Source: an uncultured Bacillota bacterium
Lineage (GTDB): Bacteria > Bacillota > Dehalobacteriia > UBA4068 > UBA4997
Assembly: GCA_948907985.1 (NCBI GenBank)
Contig: CAQWMM010000038.1
Location: 1-17,520 of the forward strand
DNA: 17,520 nucleotides
Reading direction: 5' to 3'
Each line of letters starts with the position of its first letter. Positions within the stretch are counted from its first letter, which is position 1. The notes beneath the pieces were generated by a model. The model saw only the letters and a program-made list of their open reading frames with translations, was not told where the DNA came from and did not search any database. A program made the translations under genes and the position numbers. Below, one piece after another: positions 14,155 through 17,520 of this stretch.

Positions 14155-14190
14155 ACAAGGGCGTTTTCGGCAGATTGCGCCCTTGTTTTC
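14155..14190 (+). terminator. Terminator of glutamate dehydrogenase
   Basis: ACAAGGGCG (14155-14163) pairs with CGCCCTTGT (14178-14186), followed by TTTC, 30 bases past the stop codon. Confidence 0.82.
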
Positions 14191-14212
14191 ATAAAAAAAT
14201 TTGCCAAAGGGC

Positions 14213-14241
14213 TTTACAAACCGACCAAAAAGTGGTATAGT
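14213..14241 (+). promoter_or_regulatory. Promoter of tRNA-Gly
   Basis: TTTACA (14213-14218), 17 bases, TATAGT (14236-14241). The predicted start is a few bases upstream of the mature 5' end at 14254. Confidence 0.7.
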
Positions 14242-14253
14242 ATATAGGCAAAC

Positions 14254-14327
14254 GCGAGTGTAGTTTAATGGCAGAACAAGAGCTTCCCAAGCTTTTAGCG
14301 AGGGTTCGATTCCCTTCACTCGCTCCA
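14254..14327 (+). tRNA. tRNA-Gly, anticodon CCC
   Basis: A 74-base cloverleaf. The acceptor stem is GCGAGTG/CACTCGC (14254-14260 with 14317-14323), discriminator T and encoded CCA. The D-stem is GTTT/GAAC. The anticodon stem is AGAGC/GCTTT with loop TTCCCAA, and CCC is at 14286-14288. The T-stem is GAGGG/CCCTT with loop TTCGATT. The anticodon CCC reads the GGG glycine codon. It is transcribed alone. Confidence 0.95.
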
Positions 14328-14330
14328 TAC

Positions 14331-14360
14331 AAAGGGCTGCTGAAACAGGCAGTCCTTTTT
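14331..14360 (+). terminator. Terminator of tRNA-Gly
   Basis: AAAGGGCTGC (14331-14340) pairs with GCAGTCCTTT (14349-14358) through one G-U pair, then a T-run to 14360. It starts 4 bases after the tRNA. Confidence 0.82.
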
Positions 14361-14422
14361 CTATGTAAAAAACCGCCAAACGCCAACCAATTAATTAAAA
14401 TTTTACCAACTGTAAAAAACTG

Positions 14423-14451
14423 TTGACATCCGTCTTTTTTCGTGTTAACCT
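14423..14451 (+). promoter_or_regulatory. Probable promoter of the SLH protein gene
   Basis: A perfect TTGACA (14423-14428) with TAACCT (14446-14451) at 17 bases as the best -10. The weak -10 keeps confidence moderate. Confidence 0.45.
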
Positions 14452-14500
14452 ATGTTTATAGTTGTGTTTTCTTCTAAAATTTAAGTTAAGGAGTTTAATC

Positions 14501-16255
14501 ATGAAACGCAGATTATTTTCTATTGTAATAGCCCTATGCTGTACTTTTTGCCTTTGGGCCACTCTGGCCTGGGCGGCTGACGAACCGGCTAATAGCCGGG
14601 CCTATGGCATTGATGAAATTTTTGTTCAGGATCTAGGACCGAATGACTGCCCCTCCCTGCCGGATGGCCGGCATTATTGGGACGGCAAAATAACGATTAT
14701 TCCCAGCCTGACCGCCGAGGGTGAATACACCTACGCCTGTAAAGGCTGCGGTAAAATAATCAAGCTGCGTATGCAGCCGGCTGTTTCCGAATATCAAATA
14801 GCGGCCTGGCGGCGTTCTAATCCCCAGGCGCTTAGCGCTGATGAAGTAAGCCCCATCGATAAACCGGAGCAAACGGAGCAGACAGCAGCAGTGGAGCCCA
14901 AAGCCGAACTGCTGCATAACGGTAGCGGCTGCCAGGCAATCAATAAACTTAGCCCCGGGCAGATTAATCAGCTGTTAACGGCAGCGCCAAACTATGACTT
15001 CACCCCGGACGAAATCGGCACTAAAAAAACCGCCTGGCAGGCTGTTCTAACGCGTCTGAACGCTTTGCGCCGAATAGCCAGTCTGCCGGAAGTTCATCTT
15101 GATGACAGTTATGCCGCTCAATTTGAAACCGGCCCCGACGCTATGCTAGCCGAATCCACGGCTGGCGCTATATCTTCGGTAATGCACCGCCGCTGGCTGT
15201 TAAACCCGGCTCTCGGACAGGACGAACCCACAGGCAACGTTTACGATTATGATTATATCGCCTGGCCGGCTTCCGGCAATTTTCCTAATAATATTTTTAC
15301 TGCGGATACGCCCTGGAGCATCAGCCTTAATCCTGATAAATTCCAAACCCCCAATATTTATGAAGTTCACGTCAACATAACCCGCCCCATGGACAACACT
15401 AAATGGCACTTTGGCGGCGTAAACGGCGATAACTACAAAGCGGCTGATTCCGGCAAATATTACAATGTAGATATATTGGAAACCGCGCAGGACAATCTTA
15501 ATAATTGTATTATTTTCCGCCCGGACAACATCATCAAATATCAGGGCAGCTATGACATTCCCGAATATCAGGGCAGTTATAATGTGCAAATCAGCGGCCT
15601 GCATTATCTCGACGGCCGCCCGGTAACTATCGCTTATAGTGTGGAGTTTTTTACACCCGGAGCCAATGATACACTGGACAAACCCAATGACAAACCGGCT
15701 GAACTGCCAACTGAAAACGAACCGGCTGCCATTAACAGCCCGTTTAAGGATGTACAAAGCAGCGATTATTTCGCCAGGCCGGTAGTTTGGGCAGTGGAAA
15801 AAGGTATAACCAAGGGAGCCTCGGAAGACTCGTTTGAACCAAACGCCACCTGCACCAAAGCCCAGATCATTACATTGCTTTGGCGCGCTTATGGCAGCCC
15901 GCAGTCCGCTATTCCCAATCCTTTCCGGGATGTACAGAAAAGTGATTATTACTATGACGCCACCCTCTGGGCGGCAGAAAACGGCATTTTAGCCGGCAAT
16001 CGCTTTAACGGTGAAACTCCCTGCACCCGCGCCATGACTGTAAATTACCTTTGGCTGGCGGCCGGCAGTCCCAACCCTGCCCTAACCGCACAGTTCGCAG
16101 ACGTTCCCGCCAACACGCCATACAATCTGGCGGTTGCCTGGGCGGTGGAGCAAAACATCACCAACGGCGCCACCCCAACCACCTTTGAACCGCAGCAAAC
16201 CTGCACACGCAGCGATATTGTTACTTTCCTTTACCGCAATTTGGCCGAACAATAG
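14501..16255 (+). CDS. Secreted CAP-like/SLH-repeat surface protein
   Basis: A 584-aa exported protein. The signal peptide runs to about residue 25 (AWA before ADEP). Residues 58-84 hold a HYWDGK...TYACKGCGK module of the kind seen in gut Firmicutes surface proteins. About 177-240 resembles a CAP/SCP domain (RLNALRRIASLPEVHLDDSYA, then MHRRWLLNP). Only about 24 residues lie between those two blocks, where related proteins usually have many more, so the domain appears shortened. A linker follows about 385-412, then three SLH repeats at about 414-465, 474-521 and 531-581, each with F-x-DV, WA, GI/NIT and CT-R/K. SLH repeats bind pyruvylated or other secondary wall polymers. A small duplication (YQGSYDIPE, YQGSYNV) is near 347-360. 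AAGGAG lies 7 bases upstream of ATG 14501. It has its own terminator. Confidence 0.9.
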   Translation: MKRRLFSIVIALCCTFCLWATLAWAADEPANSRAYGIDEIFVQDLGPNDCPSLPDGRHYWDGKITIIPSLTAEGEYTYACKGCGKIIKLRMQPAVSEYQIAAWRRSNPQALSADEVSPIDKPEQTEQTAAVEPKAELLHNGSGCQAINKLSPGQINQLLTAAPNYDFTPDEIGTKKTAWQAVLTRLNALRRIASLPEVHLDDSYAAQFETGPDAMLAESTAGAISSVMHRRWLLNPALGQDEPTGNVYDYDYIAWPASGNFPNNIFTADTPWSISLNPDKFQTPNIYEVHVNITRPMDNTKWHFGGVNGDNYKAADSGKYYNVDILETAQDNLNNCIIFRPDNIIKYQGSYDIPEYQGSYNVQISGLHYLDGRPVTIAYSVEFFTPGANDTLDKPNDKPAELPTENEPAAINSPFKDVQSSDYFARPVVWAVEKGITKGASEDSFEPNATCTKAQIITLLWRAYGSPQSAIPNPFRDVQKSDYYYDATLWAAENGILAGNRFNGETPCTRAMTVNYLWLAAGSPNPALTAQFADVPANTPYNLAVAWAVEQNITNGATPTTFEPQQTCTRSDIVTFLYRNLAEQ

Positions 16256-16280
16256 AATTTACATTCTTATTCATAACCGG

Positions 16281-16328
16281 GCGCCCCAGCCGTTTGTTTA
16301 TTATAACGGCTGGGGCGCTTATTTTTAC
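16281..16328 (+). terminator. Terminator of the SLH protein gene
   Basis: A perfect 14-bp GC-rich stem (16281-16294 with 16305-16318, arms GCGCCCCAGCCGTT/AACGGCTGGGGCGC), 10-base loop, followed by TTATTTTT. It begins 25 bases past the stop. Confidence 0.93.
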
Positions 16329-16367
16329 TATTAAAAATTTCAATACAAGTTAAAATGGCAAAAACTC

Positions 16368-16396
16368 TTGAATAAATATCATAGTTACACTATAAT
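16368..16396 (+). promoter_or_regulatory. Promoter of the InlB-repeat protein gene
   Basis: TTGAAT (16368-16373), 17-base spacer, TATAAT (16391-16396). The predicted leader is about 75 bases and very AT-rich. The rest of 16330-16477 is featureless. Confidence 0.65.
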
Positions 16397-16477
16397 ATTC
16401 ATAAATAAAAGACAAATTATTCCAAAAAATCCTATTTTTTTTAAATATAACACAAAAACTATTAGGAATAAAAAATT

Positions 16478-17520
16478 ATGAGAAATTATAAAATTTTTTT
16501 ATTTATCTGTTTATTATGCGCGCACATTTTTTCTTTTTCGCAAGCCCTTTTTGCCGCTGAAACACCAGCAAATCCCATGCAGCAGTTTATTTTTTATTAT
16601 AATAACGATACAAACGCTATATTTACCCAATATTCAACTAATATGAACGAAATTATTATCCCAGCGGAGATCCCGGAGCGCAGCGGATATACCTTTCTGG
16701 GTTGGGCCACCCAGCCGGAGGCCGCGCTGGCGGAATATCAGCCCAATCAATACTTTCGTTCTGATGCTGAATTGATAACTTTCTATGCGGTTTGGCTGCC
16801 ACAGTCCAACGCTTATACGTTAGTTTATAATGCTAACGGCGGTGAAAACGCACCGCCTGACGAAACAGTATTCAGCCCAACATCTTCCTGCAAATTTAAA
16901 ATATCCAGACAAAAACCCCAGCGGCTTGGCTATAATTTTCTGGGCTGGAGCCTTGATCCTGATGCGCAGGCCAGCGAATACACCGGCGGCAACGAATTGC
17001 GAACCGCCAGCCGGCAAACAATTTTATATGCAGTCTGGCAAGCTAAACCGCCAATTACTTTTCATTTGATTTATCATGCCAACGGCGGCGACAGCCAGCC
17101 AGATAACCAAAACCAGAAAGCGCCAGCCAGCGGCTGCCTATTCTTAATCAGCAATCAACAACCCGAACGTGAGGGTTATATTTTCTTAGGCTGGGCAACA
17201 AACCCACAGGCAAACCACCCGGAATATCAGCCGGGCGAAGAACTTTATACCAGCGTTCGCACAACTAATCTCTATGCGCTTTGGCAACCCCAGCCGCATA
17301 TTTATACACTGGTTTATAATGCTAACGGCGGCACGGCAGCGCCGGAAACGCAAACGGAACAAACTAACTTGAGCTATTACACATTTCAAATTTCTGAACA
17401 GATTCCCCTGCGGCCCGATTATGAATTTCTGGGCTGGAGCCAGTTTCCAGACGCTGAAAATGCGGATTGTCAGCCAGGGCAGACAATAACCATCACCGAA
17501 AATTTAATTCTTTATGCCGT
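16478..17520 (+). CDS. Secreted InlB B-repeat (Listeria-Bacteroides repeat) protein, 3' end outside window
   Basis: An open frame that runs off the window after 347 codons, so the C-terminus and any wall anchor are unseen. It starts MRNYKIFLF with AGGA 10 bases upstream and has a signal peptide with probable cleavage after Ala26. Four tandem repeats of about 70-76 residues follow: 37-106, 113-187, 194-269 and from 276. Repeats 2-4 show the family pattern Y-x-ANGG near the start, GY/DY-x-FLGW in the middle and LYAxW at the end. Repeat 1 is divergent, with YYNNDTN in place of ANGG. Such repeats form extended beta folds in surface proteins of Listeria and gut bacteria and help present or space other domains. 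Binding partner unknown. It follows an SLH protein but has its own promoter. Confidence 0.88.
   Translation, partial: MRNYKIFLFICLLCAHIFSFSQALFAAETPANPMQQFIFYYNNDTNAIFTQYSTNMNEIIIPAEIPERSGYTFLGWATQPEAALAEYQPNQYFRSDAELITFYAVWLPQSNAYTLVYNANGGENAPPDETVFSPTSSCKFKISRQKPQRLGYNFLGWSLDPDAQASEYTGGNELRTASRQTILYAVWQAKPPITFHLIYHANGGDSQPDNQNQKAPASGCLFLISNQQPEREGYIFLGWATNPQANHPEYQPGEELYTSVRTTNLYALWQPQPHIYTLVYNANGGTAAPETQTEQTNLSYYTFQISEQIPLRPDYEFLGWSQFPDAENADCQPGQTITITENLILYA

Noticed and set aside
14122..14386. Two overlapping minus-strand ORFs across the tRNA, with peptides like KGIEPSLKAWEALVLPLNYTR and EGNRTLAKSLGSSCSAIKL
   Set aside because: These are antisense translations of tRNA-Gly. The same spurious peptides recur in databases wherever this tRNA occurs, and there is no gene signal.

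Overview
The window is a chromosomal segment from a Gram-positive-type, mid-GC anaerobe, most likely a member of the Bacillota (Clostridia or a close relative). The basis is family content: a YtvI-like AI-2E-family permease, a type III glutamine synthetase, a stand-alone TSCPD-domain protein, an ammonium channel fused to P-II, SLH and InlB-type surface repeats, strong GGAGG-type ribosome binding sites and TTG starts. The species cannot be named from the sequence. Coding DNA looks GC-balanced, while the intergenic gaps are very AT-rich and hold readable promoters and terminators. No transposase, CRISPR array, rRNA or phage gene was seen.

Left part (1-5200), mostly minus strand. A three-gene operon reads leftwards: uppS (undecaprenyl diphosphate synthase), cdsA (phosphatidate cytidylyltransferase) and a shortened YtvI-like permease. 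Upstream of it lies a separately transcribed minus-strand 2[4Fe-4S] ferredoxin with its own terminator and a perfect 11-bp inverted repeat in its promoter region. A plus-strand TSCPD protein diverges from the ferredoxin. Next comes a translationally coupled minus-strand pair: a 154-aa coiled-coil protein with 11-residue repeats and a 398-aa protein of unrecognised family.

Middle part (5200-14200), all plus strand. This is a nitrogen acquisition and assimilation block. It has a polar amino-acid ABC importer (lipoprotein, permease, ATPase), glutamine synthetase III (glnN), an AmtB-type ammonium channel with a fused C-terminal P-II domain, an unrecognised small four-helix membrane protein, and an NADP-type glutamate dehydrogenase. 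Each assimilation gene has its own promoter and terminator, so this is a cluster of single-gene units rather than one operon. The genes cover organic nitrogen uptake, ammonium uptake with an attached sensor, and the two ammonium-fixing reactions (Gln and Glu synthesis). The most unusual regulatory feature is a perfect-consensus promoter followed within about 20 bases by an intrinsic terminator ahead of glnN, an attenuator-like layout. A hairpin plus a possible 15-codon leader ORF between the ABC lipoprotein and permease genes is a second candidate control point.

Right part (14200-17520). A tRNA-Gly(CCC) gene has its own promoter and terminator. It is followed by two secreted proteins: a 584-aa protein with a seemingly shortened CAP-like region and three C-terminal SLH repeats, and the start of an InlB B-repeat protein that runs off the window. 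Both look like cell-envelope or surface proteins.
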